A stretch of 5,836 bases of DNA from DRQF01 sp964559135 (GTDB lineage Bacteria; Planctomycetota; GCA-002687715; DRQF01), in contig CAZLGG010000163.1 of the NCBI GenBank assembly GCA_964559135.1, positions 1-5,836 on the forward strand. The letters run 5' to 3'. The notes under the pieces were generated by a model. That model was not told the origin of the DNA and did no database searches. It was given only the letters and a program-made list of their open reading frames with translations. The translations under genes and the position numbers were made by a program. Positions 5,440 through 5,836 of the stretch are shown piece after piece; positions within the stretch are counted from its first letter, which is position 1; each line of letters begins with the position of its first letter.

Positions 5440-5836
5440 ATGATAGTCCTAGAAGAACTCCTGCAGGGGCTGGTTGACAAGGGAGGTTCCGACCTCCATA
5501 TCACCGCTGGATCACCCCCGAAATACCGGATCGACGGCGAACTCGTGGATGCGACGAGTGAGTCCCTCGAACCGACCGATACGAAGCGGCTCGTCTACAG
5601 CGTCCTCTCCGCGGAACAGATCGCTCGCTACGAGAAGGAGCATGAGCTCGACCTCTCCTTCGGAATAGCCGGGTTGGGGAGGTTCCGTACGAACGCCTTC
5701 ATGCAAAGAGGTGCGGTGGCGGGCGTTTTCCGGATGATCCCCTACGAGATCCAGGGATTCGACGAACTCGGCCTTCCGAGGAAGGTCTGCGAGACTCTTT
5801 GCGCCATGCCGAAGGGGCTCATCCTCGTTACGGGGG
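5440..5836 (+). CDS. pilT: Type IV pilus retraction ATPase PilT (3'-partial)
   Basis: PilT is a cytoplasmic hexameric ATPase that powers type IV pilus depolymerisation, and so twitching motility and DNA uptake. Only the first 132 codons are present. They cover the N-terminal PAS-like domain, with GGSDLHITAGSPPKYRIDGE (15-34), DLSFGIAGLGRFRTNAF (71-87), and the FRMIP stretch (97-101). The window ends in GLILVTG (126-132), exactly where the Walker A motif of PilT/GspE ATPases begins; the catalytic half is outside. The ATG at 5440 is the first start after an in-frame stop at 5416-5418. The ribosome site is weak (AGGGG, 5 bases upstream) and lies inside an inverted repeat. A related family member (PilU, or a PilT-like paralog) cannot be excluded from the N-terminus alone, but the sequence fits PilT well. 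It is probably transcribed apart from EF-G2, as a strong hairpin lies between. Confidence 0.93.
   Translation, partial: MIVLEELLQGLVDKGGSDLHITAGSPPKYRIDGELVDATSESLEPTDTKRLVYSVLSAEQIARYEKEHELDLSFGIAGLGRFRTNAFMQRGAVAGVFRMIPYEIQGFDELGLPRKVCETLCAMPKGLILVTG

Overview
The window looks like chromosomal DNA from a GC-rich (roughly 60% by eye) Gram-negative bacterium with type IV pili. The evidence for an outer membrane is a predicted lipoprotein with an OmpA-type peptidoglycan-binding domain. The pilus evidence is a prepilin peptidase and the start of a PilT retraction ATPase. The phylum cannot be fixed from sequence reading alone. An EF-G2-type paralog and an Asn/Pro-rich secreted-looking protein would fit several deep lineages (Planctomycetota, deltaproteobacterial groups, Acidobacteriota and similar), and I do not choose among them.

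Layout, all genes on the + strand: (1) the 3' part of an unrecognised, beta-rich, probably exported protein, cut by the left edge; (2) a GC-rich terminator hairpin; (3) a complete prepilin peptidase (pilD/gspO family) with four zinc-type cysteines and both catalytic aspartates; (4) after 54 bases, a lipoprotein with a coiled coil and a C-terminal OmpA/MotB-like domain; (5) a 260-base non-coding gap with at least five inverted repeats, the last terminator-like; (6) a complete EF-G-like translational GTPase of the EF-G2 type, not the housekeeping EF-G; (7) a 144-base gap with a terminator-like hairpin and a composite stem-loop ending two bases before the next start codon; (8) the first 132 codons of pilT, cut by the right edge just as the Walker A motif begins.

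Functionally, the prepilin peptidase would process pilins and PilT would power pilus retraction. The OmpA-like lipoprotein may link the outer membrane to peptidoglycan near the pilus machine, but nothing here proves that connection. The EF-G2 gene is an unexpected neighbour. I see no mobile element, CRISPR array, tRNA or rRNA. The least explained parts are the two structured intergenic regions and the divergent motifs of the EF-G2 protein. I do not see clear evidence of a wholly new multi-gene system.
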